Of a DNA stretch of 64,000 nucleotides, positions 1 through 9,112 are shown one piece after another. Location of the stretch: assembly GCA_942491185.1 (NCBI GenBank), contig CALOAB010000010.1:186001-250000 (forward strand), given 5' to 3'. A program made the translations under genes and the position numbers. The notes under the pieces are model-generated. The model was not told the origin of the DNA, searched no databases, and saw only the letters and a list, made by a program, of their open reading frames with translations. Positions within the stretch are counted from its first letter, which is position 1, and each line of letters begins with the position of its first letter. This stretch comes from SLRI01 sp942491185. Lineage in GTDB: Bacteria; Pseudomonadota; Alphaproteobacteria; Geminicoccales; Geminicoccaceae.

Positions 1-298
1 AGAGACCCAGGCTCGTGCCGGTAGCGAGGCTCTCGACACCATAGAGGGCACTCAGCGAAATCTCGGTGCCGAGCGGCGTCGCCTTGGTGTCGGCGAAGAC
101 GATTCGCGGGTCGATGAAGCGCCCATCCTCACCGATCTGATAGACACCGAGCGTGTTTTGGTAGCCCGCCATGGCACCAATCAGCTCGATGCGGGCATCA
201 CCGGACTCGTTGATGGTCAACATCGCCGGGTCGGTGCCGTTGATCATGGTGGGATCGAGCGGCTCGCGATTGACACGTGATGGCAGGCGATCAAGCAT
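1..298 (-). CDS. DUF4114-like protein, N-terminal part (runs off left edge)
   Basis: Ninety-nine codons are visible before the gene leaves the window. The ATG at 298 is preceded by GAGG with 7 nt spacing, a good ribosome site. The stretch NTLGVYQIGEDGRFIDP followed by a FADT motif resembles the DUF4114 domain, found in secreted, often calcium-binding, surface proteins of Proteobacteria and Cyanobacteria. No N-terminal signal peptide is visible, which would fit type I (C-terminal signal) export, but the C-terminus is not in view. It reads in the same direction as the polysaccharide genes to its right, 96 nt downstream of wecG. The domain assignment rests on a short match. Confidence 0.55.
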   Translation of the reverse strand, partial: MLDRLPSRVNREPLDPTMINGTDPAMLTINESGDARIELIGAMAGYQNTLGVYQIGEDGRFIDPRIVFADTKATPLGTEISLSALYGVESLATGTSLGL

Positions 299-394
299 CG
301 AGAAACCTCAAGCAAAAGTCCCAGGGGGAATTCTACCTAAGGTTGATAAGGCGCAATTCGCGGTGTGTAAAGGTCGTTGCTCTGATCGTTGGCG

Positions 395-1246
395 CTAGCT
401 GGCAGAGCCAGTGGACGCCGAGCCGCTTGTCCGCCGGCGGACAAGCGCCCCGCGCAACGTCTCGCCGGCCAACAACACCACGAACCGGGTGTTGTTGAAC
501 AAATAGCGGCGCCACAAGCGGCGTGGCTCGGTGGCGAGGCGAAAGGCCCATTCCATGCCGCTTCGCTGCAGCCAGCGAGGTGCCTGCGGCTTCAACCCGG
601 CGTGGAAATCGAAGGCAGCACCAACCCCGATGAGCACGAGCCCGGGCAAGAGCGGCGCCATCTCGGCCATCCATCGCTCCTGCTTCGGCGTGCTGAGGCC
701 GACCCACACGATATGCGCACCGCTCGCCCGGATCTCGGCGGCATCCGCCTCGCGCTCGTCGTCACTCAATGCCCTGAATGGCGGGCAGTGTCGGCCGACG
801 ACGTCGAGCCCGCTGAAGCGCGCCTCGAGCCGCTCGGCAAGCAGGTCGGCGACACCCTCCGCACCGCCGTAGAAGAAGTGCCGGTAACCGCGATCCGCCG
901 AGACACCACAGATGTCGAGCATCAGGTCCGGGCCGTAGACGCGATCGACATGGTCGAAGCCGGCACGCCGACCGAGCCAGACCATCGGCATGCCGTCCGG
1001 CGTCACCATCGCCGCGTGCTCGTGGATCGCCAGCAAGTGGCGGTCGCGCTGGCTCTCGACCACACCATTGACGTCACGCACGCAGATATAGGCCGCACTG
1101 TCGGTTCGCGGGTTGCGGATCAGGCTGTCGATGCGGGCGACAGCCTGCGTCATGTCGATGGCACTTATGGGAACACCGAGCACGCGAAAATGCTCGGGCT
1201 CCGGCGCTGAGACGAAGGGCTCGTTGTCATCAGCGAAATGAATCAT
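395..1246 (-). CDS. WecG/TagA/CpsF-family glycosyltransferase
   Basis: A 283-residue GT26-family enzyme of the type that adds N-acetylmannosamine(uronic acid) or a related sugar to a lipid-linked intermediate at the inner face of the membrane. Family features are the VTPDGMPMVW block (residues 81-90) with its conserved Asp, DRVYGPDLM (101-109), GLSTPKQERWM near 180 and GVGAAFDFHAG near 210, followed by the APRWLQ...EWAFRL...PRRLWRRY tail typical of the family. Length is slightly above the usual 240-270 residues because of an N-terminal extension. Its ATG overlaps the fcl stop by 4 nt (ATGA), so it is translationally coupled to GDP-fucose synthesis. The exact sugar cannot be told. Confidence 0.9.
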   Translation of the reverse strand: MIHFADDNEPFVSAPEPEHFRVLGVPISAIDMTQAVARIDSLIRNPRTDSAAYICVRDVNGVVESQRDRHLLAIHEHAAMVTPDGMPMVWLGRRAGFDHVDRVYGPDLMLDICGVSADRGYRHFFYGGAEGVADLLAERLEARFSGLDVVGRHCPPFRALSDDEREADAAEIRASGAHIVWVGLSTPKQERWMAEMAPLLPGLVLIGVGAAFDFHAGLKPQAPRWLQRSGMEWAFRLATEPRRLWRRYLFNNTRFVVLLAGETLRGALVRRRTSGSASTGSAS

Positions 1247-2211
1247 GTTCCAGCTTTCTGGTCAGAGCACAGGCCGTGCTCGCGAAACCACGCATGGGTT
1301 CGGGCGATACCATCCTCGAGGTCGATTCGCGGCTGCCAGCCGGTAGCGGCAAGGCGCGAGGTATCGAGCAGCTTTCTGGGGGTGCCGTCGGGCTTGCTGG
1401 TGTCGAAGTCGAGCTCGCCCGCAAAGCCGGTCACTTGAGCAATCGTGCGCGCGAGCGCTTCGATGGTGAGATCGCTGCCGCAGCCGACATTGATCGCGAT
1501 GGGCTCGTCATAGGCCTGCAAGAGGTGCGCACAGGCATCGGCCAAGTCATCGACGTGCAGGAATTCACGCCTGGGCTTGCCCGTACCCCAGATGGTGATC
1601 GACGGTGCGCCTGCGCGCGCCGCCTCGTCGAAGCGCCGGATCAGCGCCGGCAGGACATGGCTGGTCTCGAGATCGAAATTGTCGAACGGCCCGTAAAGGT
1701 TGGTCGGCATGGCCGCGATCCAGCGCCGGCCATGCTGCTCGCGGTAAGCACGCACCAGGCGTACCCCGGCGATCTTCGCCAAAGCGTAGGCGTCGTTGGT
1801 CGGCTCGAGCGGGCCGGTGAGCAGATACTCCTCCCGGATAGGCTGCGGGCACTCCCGCGGGTAGATGCAAGACGAGCCCAGGAACAGCAGCCGTTCCACA
1901 TCGACATGATGCGCGCTTCGCATCAGATGCGTCTGGATCAGCAGGTTCTGCTCGAGGAAGTCGACCGGATAGGTCTTGTTGGCGAGAATGCCGCCGACCT
2001 TCGCCGCTGCGATGATCACCACATCCGGTCGGTTCGCCCGCATCCAGGCGTCGACCGCAGCAGCGTCCGTGAGATCGAGCTCACGCCTTCCTGCCACGAG
2101 GACGGTCACCGGCTCACGCGCCAGCCGCCGGACCAGCGCCCTGCCGACCATGCCGTTATGGCCGGCGACAAAGACTCGTCGGCCGTCGAGCGCGAAGCGT
2201 GCCTCGCTCAC
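1243..2211 (-). CDS. fcl: GDP-L-fucose synthase
   Basis: A 322-residue NAD(P)-binding epimerase/reductase that converts GDP-4-keto-6-deoxy-mannose to GDP-L-fucose. The GHNGMVG nucleotide loop is at residues 17-23, GSSCIYP (with the catalytic Ser) at 112-118, and the YALAK catalytic Tyr/Lys at 142/146. Full family length. The start is GTG at 2211; no in-frame ATG lies near. It follows gmd, its biochemical partner, after 72 nt and overlaps wecG at its 3' end. The GTG overlaps the stop of a short repeated copy of the gmd tail (see the repeat at 2208-2237). Confidence in function is high. Confidence 0.93.
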   Translation of the reverse strand: MSEARFALDGRRVFVAGHNGMVGRALVRRLAREPVTVLVAGRRELDLTDAAAVDAWMRANRPDVVIIAAAKVGGILANKTYPVDFLEQNLLIQTHLMRSAHHVDVERLLFLGSSCIYPRECPQPIREEYLLTGPLEPTNDAYALAKIAGVRLVRAYREQHGRRWIAAMPTNLYGPFDNFDLETSHVLPALIRRFDEAARAGAPSITIWGTGKPRREFLHVDDLADACAHLLQAYDEPIAINVGCGSDLTIEALARTIAQVTGFAGELDFDTSKPDGTPRKLLDTSRLAATGWQPRIDLEDGIARTHAWFREHGLCSDQKAGT

Positions 2212-2237
2212 TCCGCTGCCTCATGCATTACGCGGTC
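2208..2237 (-). repeat. Second copy of the gmd C-terminal tail
   Basis: Read on the minus strand, 2237-2208 encodes D-RVMHEAAE-stop, repeating the last codons of gmd (RVMHEAAE-stop at 2310-2284). The two differ at four third-codon positions, all synonymous. The second stop overlaps the GTG start of fcl. This looks like the remnant of a duplicated gmd 3' end. Confidence 0.6.
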
Positions 2238-2283
2238 TTCGTTGGGGGCTACCGCGCGTCGCGCTACTTGAGCCTGTTGGGCA

Positions 2284-3361
2284 TCATTCGGCCGCCTCAT
2301 GCATCACGCGCCCGCTGGCCCGTTCGCGGCACAAGCTGGCGAGGTCGGCCTGGACCATGTCCTTGACGAGGTCGGCGAAGCGGGTGGTGGGTTGCCAGCC
2401 GAGGTGTTGCCTGGCCTTGGTCGCGTCGCCCTTGAGGTGGTGGACCTCGAGCGGGCGGAAATAGGCGGGGTCGACCTGGACCAGGGTCTTGCCGGTGGCC
2501 TGGTCGATGCCGGTCTCGGCCTCGCCCTCGCCCTGCCAGCTGATGGTCTTGCCGGTCTCGGCGAAGGCGCGGGTGATGAAGTCGCGCACCGTGTGCGCCT
2601 CGCCGGTGGCCAGGACCCAGTCGTCGGCGGTGTCGTGCTGGACGATCCGCCACATCCCCTCGACGTAGTCGCGCGCATGGCCCCAGTCGCGCAAGCTGTC
2701 GAGATTGCCGATGTAGAGCCGTTCCTGCAGGCCGAGCTCGATCGCGGCCACCGCGCGGCTGATCTTGCGGGTGACGAAGGTCTCGCCGCGGAGCGGGCTC
2801 TCGTGGTTGAAGAGGATGCCGTTCGAGGCATGCAGCCCGTAGGCGTCGCGGTAGTTCTTGGTGATCCAGTAGGCGTAGAGCTTGGCCGTGGCGTAAGGGA
2901 CTTTGCGGCAGGAACGGCGTCGTCTCGTCCTGCGGTGCCGGGGCGGCGCCGTACAGCTCCGACGTGCTCGCCTGATAGAAGCGGGTCTTCTGCTCCATTT
3001 TGAGAATGCGGATGGCTTCGAGCAGCCGCAGCGTGCCGATGCCGTCGGCATTGGCCGTGTACTCGGGCGTCTCGAAGCTCACCTTGACGTGGCTTTGCGC
3101 CGCCAGGTTGTAGATCTCGTCGGGCTGCACCTCCTGCACCACCCGGATCAGGTTGGTGGCGTCGGTGAGGTCGCCGTAATGCAGGATCAGATGCCGGTTC
3201 TGCTCGTGCGGATCCTCGTAGAGATGGTCGATCCGGCCGGTGTTGAACGACGACGAGCGCCGCTTCAGCCCGTGCACCACGTAGCCCTTGCCCAGCAGCA
3301 GCTCCGCCAGATAGGCCCCGTCCTGCCCGGTGATCCCGGTGATCAGCGCGGTTTTAGCCAT
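2284..3361 (-). CDS. gmd: GDP-mannose 4,6-dehydratase (one-base frameshift)
   Basis: Converts GDP-mannose to GDP-4-keto-6-deoxy-mannose, the substrate of the adjacent fcl product. The N-terminal part has the TGITGQDGAYL nucleotide loop (residues 8-18) and the ASTSELYG catalytic strand. After about codon 155 the frame changes at the conserved SPYA(T)AKLYAYW motif: the minus strand reads CCCTTACGCC where CCCTACGCC is needed, i.e. one extra T at about 2895. The rest (NYRDAYGLHASNGILFNHES, DWGHARDY, VDPAYFRP) is intact in the next frame. Total length is 3x359+1 bases, so removing one base gives a normal 358-residue protein. Start ATG at 3361 has AAGGA upstream. Sequence error is as likely as a true mutation. 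Confidence 0.88.
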
Positions 3362-3480
3362 GGGCGCTATCGTCCTTCGGACTACTTCCGAGCACCGACG
3401 ACCGAACATGCTCAGGCCCAATATTCCAGAAAAAGAAAAAGAATCTTCAATGCCGGCGCAGCCGGCAAACTTCTGCATAC

Positions 3481-4459
3481 TCATTCCGCCGCCCTCGCCA
3501 GGCCCGGCTCCTGCTCGAGCAGGCCGCGGAAGTAGGGAATCGCCCGCTTCAGCCCCTCCTCCAGCGGCACCGTCGGCTGCCAGCCCAGCACCTCCCTGGC
3601 CTGGGCGATGTCCGGCTGGCGCTGCAGCGGGTCGTCCTCGGGCAGGGGCTCGGTGACGATGGTGGAGCTCGAGCCGGTCAGGTTGATGACCTTCTCGGCC
3701 AGCTCGCGAATGGTGAACTCGCCCGGGTTGCCGAGATTGATCGGCCCGGTGATCGCGTGGGGGGTGTTCATCAGCCGGATCAGGCCCTCGACCAGGTCGT
3801 CGACGAAGCAGAAGGACCGCGTCTGGCTGCCGTCGCCGTAGAGCGTGATCGGCTGGCCCATCAGCGCCTGCATGATGAAGTTGGAGACCACGCGGCCGTC
3901 ATGCGGGTGCATGCGCGGGCCCGTAGGTGTTGAAGATGCGGGCGATCTTGATGCCCAGATCGTGCTGCCGGCGGTAGTCGACGAAGAGCGTCTCGGCACA
4001 GCGCTTGCCCTCGTCGTAGCAGGCGCGCGGCCCGATCGGGTTGACGTTGCCGCGGTAGCTCTCGGGCTGCGGGTGCACGGAAGGGTCGCCATAGACCTCC
4101 GACGTGGAGGCCTGCAGGATCTTCGCCTTGGTCCGCTTCGCCAGGCCCAGCATGTTGATGGCGCCCAGCACCGACACCTTGGTCGTCTGCACCGGATCGC
4201 GCTGGTAGTGAATGGGCGACGCCGGGCACGCCAGATTGTAGATCTCGTCGACCTCGACATAGAGCGGAAAGGTGATGTCGTGGCGCAGCAGCTCGAAGCG
4301 CGGCTCGTCCAGCAAATGCGCCACGTTCATCCGCCGCCCGGTGAAGTAGTTGTCCACCGCCAGAACCTCGTGACCCGCAGCCAACAGCCGCTCGCAGAGG
4401 TGGGAGCCGACGAAACCGGCACCGCCAGTGACCAGGATGCGCTTGGTCAAGAGGGTCAT
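3481..4459 (-). CDS. UDP-glucuronate decarboxylase (UDP-xylose synthase; one-base frameshift)
   Basis: An SDR-family enzyme that forms UDP-xylose from UDP-glucuronate. The N-terminal half shows TGGAGFVGSHLCERLL, the DNYFTGR loop, NLACPASPIHYQ and the STSEVYGDP catalytic strand; ARIFNTYGP is followed by loss of frame. The C-terminal half, in the next frame, continues RMHPHDGRVVSNF, SFCFVDDLVEGL and PDIAQAREVLGWQP. The minus strand has GGGCCC-G-CGCATG, so one G is extra at about 3916. Length is 3x326+1, i.e. 325 residues once corrected, normal for the family. Start ATG at 4459. It lies 119 nt upstream of gmd, in the same direction. Confidence 0.88.
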
Positions 4460-5173
4460 GAGCTTCCCATCCTCGGTGATCGACAGACAGCGCACATCAT
4501 GATGCCGCCCGCACCTTTCCGAACAATAGCACCCGTGCTCGGCTGTAGCGCGAAACGCCCAAGAGACACCAAGCAGTATACCCATCATCGGACGGTTGGC
4601 TGCGAACCGCCCGCGCCAAACGGGAGGATTGGGTTCGGGCACCCTTGCTGCACAACCGCCCGGCTGCTCCGGCCTGCATCGCCAGGGCCTCGAGTGCCCC
4701 GCTCAAGGCCTGCTGGAGCGCAGCCACCACGCCATCTACCACGCCGAACGGCCCGGAGGCCCAGCCGCGCCACCTGCCGGCTTGCACGATGCCGCTTGCC
4801 TGCGGCGGCAAAGCAACAGCACCTTCCTCAAGTACTGGCGCACTCAAGACCGTCGATCGCGCAACTGACACATCGCACCGGCTATTGGATACTGTATCCA
4901 TATTGCAACATCGCTCGACCTGGATCGCAGCCAACCGCTCGAAACCCGCATTCCGATGCATCCTCGATTGACGGACGCGCACTCGCAATGGTTCCGCATG
5001 GCCGCTCCATCTCGACAAAAGTGCGCCAGGGCCCCCAAAAGCGGGCGAAAACCCGAGTGTCAGCGCCGGTTATCGACCGACCTGAGAAATACGCACTAAA
5101 CTCCTACGCTCATTGAGCTTAACCCTCAGGTTGAGCGTTGCAAACCATTTGTTTATCAATTATTCCGAAAAAA
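4460..5173. other. 714 bp non-coding interval with small palindromes
   Basis: No convincing gene lies between uxs and the next glycosyltransferase; short open frames here look like chance. It is the upstream region of the uxs-gmd-fcl-wecG run and becomes AT-richer towards 5080-5170. It holds a 7+7 bp palindrome (4886-4900) and repeated TTGAG/CTCA words at 5110-5140 that can form a small hairpin. Confidence 0.5.
4886..4900. promoter_or_regulatory. Candidate operator palindrome TGGATAC-T-GTATCCA
   Basis: A perfect inverted repeat with 7 bp arms around one base, about 430 bp upstream of the uxs start. Size and symmetry suit a dimeric regulator. No bound protein can be named. Confidence 0.3.
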
Positions 5174-6325
5174 CTACGATCCACGTTCGCCTAATGAGTT
5201 TGCATAGATCTGTCGCAGCATTATTGCGTATTCGCGTGCGTTAAATCGGCAACAGTACTTGTGACGTGCTGCCGCGCCCAAGGCCAAGCGCCGCTCTGGC
5301 TGATCGATCAACGTGCAAAGCGCGTTGGTCAACTCGTCGATACTGCCGGGCCGAACGAGCAGCGCCTCGGTGTCCGGCTCGACCGCCTCGAGGTGCGCTC
5401 CAACGGGGGTGGTCACGATGGCGAGGCCGTGTGCCATCGCCTCGAGCAGCGACATCGCCTGCCCCTCCGCATGCGACGGCAAAACGAAGATGTCGGCCTC
5501 GCGGCAGCGCTCGTAAACCTGCTCATGGCTGACCCAGCCAACCACCTCGCACCGCTCGGCGAGCCCGGCCGTCGCGATTGCTTGCCGAAACCGCGATAGC
5601 TCACCGCCGCCGGCCAGGACGAGGCGCCAATCACGGCAACGAAGCGCCGGGCGGCCCAGTGCCTCCAGCAACTCCGGCACTCCCTTGCGATCGTCGAGAT
5701 GGCCGAGGAAGATCAACCGTGTCGGGCCAGCGCGCCCGCGCCGATCCGGAGGTTGCCCAGGGTCCGGCACGGCGTTGTGCAAGACGAGCACCCGCTCTGC
5801 GCCAACGCCGAGCCGACCTTCGACGGTTTCTCGATCCCTTTCGCCGAGCACGACGACCCGCCTCGCCCGACGAAACATCCCAGCGATCCGGCGCCGCAGC
5901 CATGCCGGGCGCCGCGCCAGGTCGGCCGCGTAGTCGTAGTCGTGCAAATGCACGATGGTGGCGATCCGCAAGGCCCGGGCAAGCTCGCTCATCAACAGCT
6001 TGCGCAGGGTGCTGCCGCGCCCGGCCACGTTAATGTGCAAGAGGTCGGGCCGGCGCCAGGCCAGCCCGGCAAGCGCCTTTGCCATGTGCAGCGGTGACCA
6101 GGCGAGATGCCCCGGGCCACGCCCATCGACGACCCACCAGCGTGGCGCCCCGGCGCTGTCGGCCCAACCTTCGGTCGCATACATCATCATGCGGCCGATA
6201 CCGCCGGCCTCGAAGCCGCCCGGCATCGCAATCGCCACACGGGGCGCCGGTGCAGCGGTCACTTCTGAGGCGTCGGCCGTGCCAGCCTCAGCGGACGGCT
6301 GCCGAGCGATCGAAACGTCGCTCAC
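5174..6325 (-). CDS. Glycosyltransferase, group 1 (GT4-like)
   Basis: A 383-residue GT-B fold enzyme expected to add a sugar to the growing polysaccharide repeat at the cytoplasmic membrane. The N-terminal half has GGIGRMMMY and the acceptor-side HLHDYDYAAD; the C-terminal half has LIFLGHLDDRKGVPELLEAL, then ADIFVLPSHAEGQAMSLLEAMAHG, the E-x7-E type nucleotide-sugar motif, and a PVGAHLEAV loop. The GTG at 6325 (VSDVSIARQ) is chosen over a longer frame whose first 34 residues are arginine-rich and lack family character. It is divergent from the flippase gene and separated from uxs by 714 bp. Confidence 0.87.
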   Translation of the reverse strand: MSDVSIARQPSAEAGTADASEVTAAPAPRVAIAMPGGFEAGGIGRMMMYATEGWADSAGAPRWWVVDGRGPGHLAWSPLHMAKALAGLAWRRPDLLHINVAGRGSTLRKLLMSELARALRIATIVHLHDYDYAADLARRPAWLRRRIAGMFRRARRVVVLGERDRETVEGRLGVGAERVLVLHNAVPDPGQPPDRRGRAGPTRLIFLGHLDDRKGVPELLEALGRPALRCRDWRLVLAGGGELSRFRQAIATAGLAERCEVVGWVSHEQVYERCREADIFVLPSHAEGQAMSLLEAMAHGLAIVTTPVGAHLEAVEPDTEALLVRPGSIDELTNALCTLIDQPERRLALGAAARHKYCCRFNAREYAIMLRQIYANSLGERGS

Positions 6326-6451
6326 GCGGCCACGCCCGGCACCGCAGCGGCGGAAGCGCGACGCAACGGCGGCTTGCACGCCGCGAGCCGGCACCATAAA
6401 CGCGACCCAATGCTCGCGCGTGCCCACTTCCCCAGATCCGCAAGGTAGATT

Positions 6452-7897
6452 TTGGCCGATACCGCCTCGCCGCTCCGCTCGCTCCTCTGGTCGGGCCTCG
6501 AGACAGTCGGCACGTTGCTGATTGGGCTCTTGTCCGTCATCGTCATCGCGCGCTTGATCGGACCGATCGATTTCGGCCTCGCGGCCATTGGCCTAGGGCT
6601 TACCCTGGTCTTCATCGTCTTCATCTCCAGCCTCGTGCATGACGGCCTGGTCCGCAGCCCGGACTACAGTGAGCGGCAGCTTGATTCGGCCTTCACTTTC
6701 TCGCTCCTCGCCGGGGCCGCAGCGGCGGCCGGGCTCGGCCTCCTCGCCTGGCCCCTCGCCAGCCTCTTCGACGAGCCGGGCCTCGCCCTGGTCCTGCTTT
6801 GCTTCCTGCCAATGGTGCCGCTGGGCGCGCTCACCGCTCCCCTCATCGCCGAGCGCCGACGGATGCTCGACTTTCGCACGCTCGGCCGTCAGCAATTGCT
6901 CACCCGCTCGATCGGGCTCGCCATCGGGATCGCCTTGGCGGCGGGGGGTGGCGGCGTCTGGAGCGTCGTGGCCCAGCAGCTTACCGGCAGCGGGCTGCTC
7001 TTTGTCATGCTGACCATCAAACGCCGCGGCCTGCCCCGGCTGCGCATCGACTGGCGGGCCTTGCAGCCGATCTTGCAGTTCTCCCAATACATCGCCTGGA
7101 CGGGCCTCGTCGTGCAGCTGACCGAGCGCCTGTTCCTGACGCTCGTGGGGTATCTATACGGGCTCAATGCCGCCGGACAATGGGCGGTGGCGAGCCGGCT
7201 GGTAGAGAACATCACGATTGTGCTCACCCAGCTCATCTATCATGTGGCGCTGGCCCACATGGCGCCGTTTCGCGCTACGCGGGACAAGCTAGCCGAGATC
7301 GCCACCATCAGCCGCGACATGCTGATCCTCGTGGCACTGCCGGGTCTTGTCGCTGTAGTTGCGGCCATAGAACCGCTGGTGGCGCTGCTCTTTGGCGAGG
7401 GCTGGGCCGACGTGCCGGGCCTGATCGCCTGGATGCTACTGGGTGCGCTCTTCGCGCTGCGCCGGCTGTTCGCACAAGTCGCATTGAATGTGCTCGGCCG
7501 GTCAGGGACGACATTCGCCGCGCTCACCAGCGAGAGCGGCACCGCCCTGGCACTCCTCACTTTGCTCTCACCGGTAGGCGTCATGGGTGCCGCACTGGCC
7601 CGCGGCCTCTCCTTCGCCGTTAGCTGGCTGGTCATCTTTCGGCGCTCGGCGGCGCTGCTCGGCATTCGCTTCACGACCGAGGTCGCCGAGATGGCGGTCG
7701 ATCTCGTGGTCGCCTTGGCCGCCATCTCGTTGACCACGTTCCTGTTTCGTGACGTCGCCTTCGCCAATGACTTGACCGCCATTCTGTGCCGCGGCGCGCT
7801 CGGCGGCGGCCTCGCTCTGGCCAGCCTCGCCGTGTTGCGGCTCGCGGTAGCGCGCCAGCTGATCACGTGGCTGCGCGAGGCCATCCGCAAAAGCTGA
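6452..7897 (+). CDS. Wzx-type lipopolysaccharide/exopolysaccharide flippase
   Basis: A 481-residue polytopic membrane protein of the MATE/MOP superfamily that would move lipid-linked repeat units across the inner membrane. It has about 12-14 hydrophobic segments beginning at residue 15, with the early VIARLIGPIDFGLAAIGLG signature of Wzx-like proteins (segment 1-2 loop). A TTG at 6452 is used because no ATG exists near the first membrane segment; AAGG lies 7 nt upstream. It is the only plus-strand gene of this part of the locus, divergent from one glycosyltransferase and convergent with the next (36 nt gap at 7898-7933). Confidence 0.85.
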   Translation: MADTASPLRSLLWSGLETVGTLLIGLLSVIVIARLIGPIDFGLAAIGLGLTLVFIVFISSLVHDGLVRSPDYSERQLDSAFTFSLLAGAAAAAGLGLLAWPLASLFDEPGLALVLLCFLPMVPLGALTAPLIAERRRMLDFRTLGRQQLLTRSIGLAIGIALAAGGGGVWSVVAQQLTGSGLLFVMLTIKRRGLPRLRIDWRALQPILQFSQYIAWTGLVVQLTERLFLTLVGYLYGLNAAGQWAVASRLVENITIVLTQLIYHVALAHMAPFRATRDKLAEIATISRDMLILVALPGLVAVVAAIEPLVALLFGEGWADVPGLIAWMLLGALFALRRLFAQVALNVLGRSGTTFAALTSESGTALALLTLLSPVGVMGAALARGLSFAVSWLVIFRRSAALLGIRFTTEVAEMAVDLVVALAAISLTTFLFRDVAFANDLTAILCRGALGGGLALASLAVLRLAVARQLITWLREAIRKS

Positions 7898-7933
7898 GCC
7901 GCCCGCGGCATCGGGCGCTTGCAAGCACAACGC

Positions 7934-9112
7934 TCAATCCTGTCTGTGGCCGGCAATCGCTTGGGCATAGACCTCCAGCGTCGCGGCTGCCACGGCATCG
8001 GGTGACATCACGCCCCTGGCCGCAGCCATGGCCGCGACGGCGCATTCCTGGCGCAAGGCGGGCGCTTCCAGGAGACGGGCGATCGCCGCCGCCAGGGCCG
8101 TGGCATCGCCCGGTGGCACGAGCAAGCCCATGCCGGTCTCGCGCACCAGCTCGCCGAGCTCGCCCACCTCGCTGGCGACCACTGGCCGCGCAAACGCCAT
8201 GGCCATGGCCGCCACCCCGCTCTGTGAGGCCTCTTCGTAGGGCAGGATCACCGCATCCGCCGCTCGAAAGAGATCAGCCACCGCAGCATCGGGCACGTAG
8301 CCGCGATGCAGCTCGACCCAGGCCTGCTGCTCCAGGATTGGGCCGAGTCGGTCGAGCTCGGGTCCAGCGCCGGCGATGACCAAACGCAACGACGGATGCC
8401 GGCCGACCAGCTGCTCGGTGGCCTCGACCAGCACGGCCAGTCCCTTGTAGGCCATCGCCCGTCCGAAAAAGAGCAGCCGCTGGGCGTCATTGGTCGACGC
8501 TGCCGGGCTCGACGCTGCCGAGGTCGAAGGCGAAGGCGCTGGCCCTGGTCCGACACCTGCCAACCGCGCATGCCGGTCGAGGATCGGGTGCGCCACGACA
8601 TGCACGCCGCCCGCCGGTCGCACGCCCGTGGCGACCAGGGCGTCGCGCAGGCCCTGGCCATGGACGATCAATGCATCGGCGGCGCGGCGGAAACGACGGA
8701 CGCTGGCAATCGGCACCCGCCGGCTCTGCACATCACCTGGGTGGTAGACCACGTCGTGGACCGTGACGACCAGCGGGAAGTGTCGCAACCAGGGCAAAGC
8801 CAGCAGCAGCCAGAGCACGCTGTCGCCAAGAAAATGCACGACATCCGGGGCGAAGCCGTGCAACCGGGCAATGATGCGGCGGGCGAGCAAGAGATTGCGC
8901 GGATCGCGATGGCGGGGCCATGGCAGGGGGCAGAGCACCGCTCCATCGCCGAGATCGGCGCGGTAGCGCTCGACCCAATCCTCCGGCGCCAGAACGAGAA
9001 CGTCGGCGACCTCGGCCAAGCCACGCACCACCGCCGCGGCATACTCGTCCGGGCCGGTCGGCAAGCAGGCGACCCGGAGCCGCGGCTGCTGCGACTGCAG
9101 CGACACGCTCAC
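7934..9112 (-). CDS. Glycosyltransferase, group 1
   Basis: A 392-residue GT-B enzyme. The N-terminal domain carries VVHFLGDSVLWLL and VVTVHDVVYHP. After a low-complexity Pro/Ser/Ala linker (about residues 190-210) the C-terminal domain has LLFFGRAMAYKGLAVLVEA and ADAVILPYEEASQSGVAAMA, a donor-site motif in which the usual EGFG-type loop is EASQSG. Start GTG overlaps the wzc stop by 4 nt (GTGA), so it is coupled to the autokinase gene. Donor and acceptor are unknown. Confidence 0.87.
   Translation of the reverse strand: MSVSLQSQQPRLRVACLPTGPDEYAAAVVRGLAEVADVLVLAPEDWVERYRADLGDGAVLCPLPWPRHRDPRNLLLARRIIARLHGFAPDVVHFLGDSVLWLLLALPWLRHFPLVVTVHDVVYHPGDVQSRRVPIASVRRFRRAADALIVHGQGLRDALVATGVRPAGGVHVVAHPILDRHARLAGVGPGPAPSPSTSAASSPAASTNDAQRLLFFGRAMAYKGLAVLVEATEQLVGRHPSLRLVIAGAGPELDRLGPILEQQAWVELHRGYVPDAAVADLFRAADAVILPYEEASQSGVAAMAMAFARPVVASEVGELGELVRETGMGLLVPPGDATALAAAIARLLEAPALRQECAVAAMAAARGVMSPDAVAAATLEVYAQAIAGHRQD

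Noticed and set aside
2284..3361. Programmed ribosomal frameshifting as explanation for gmd and similar genes
   Set aside because: No classical slippery heptamer with a following stimulatory structure was seen, and the indel directions differ between genes.
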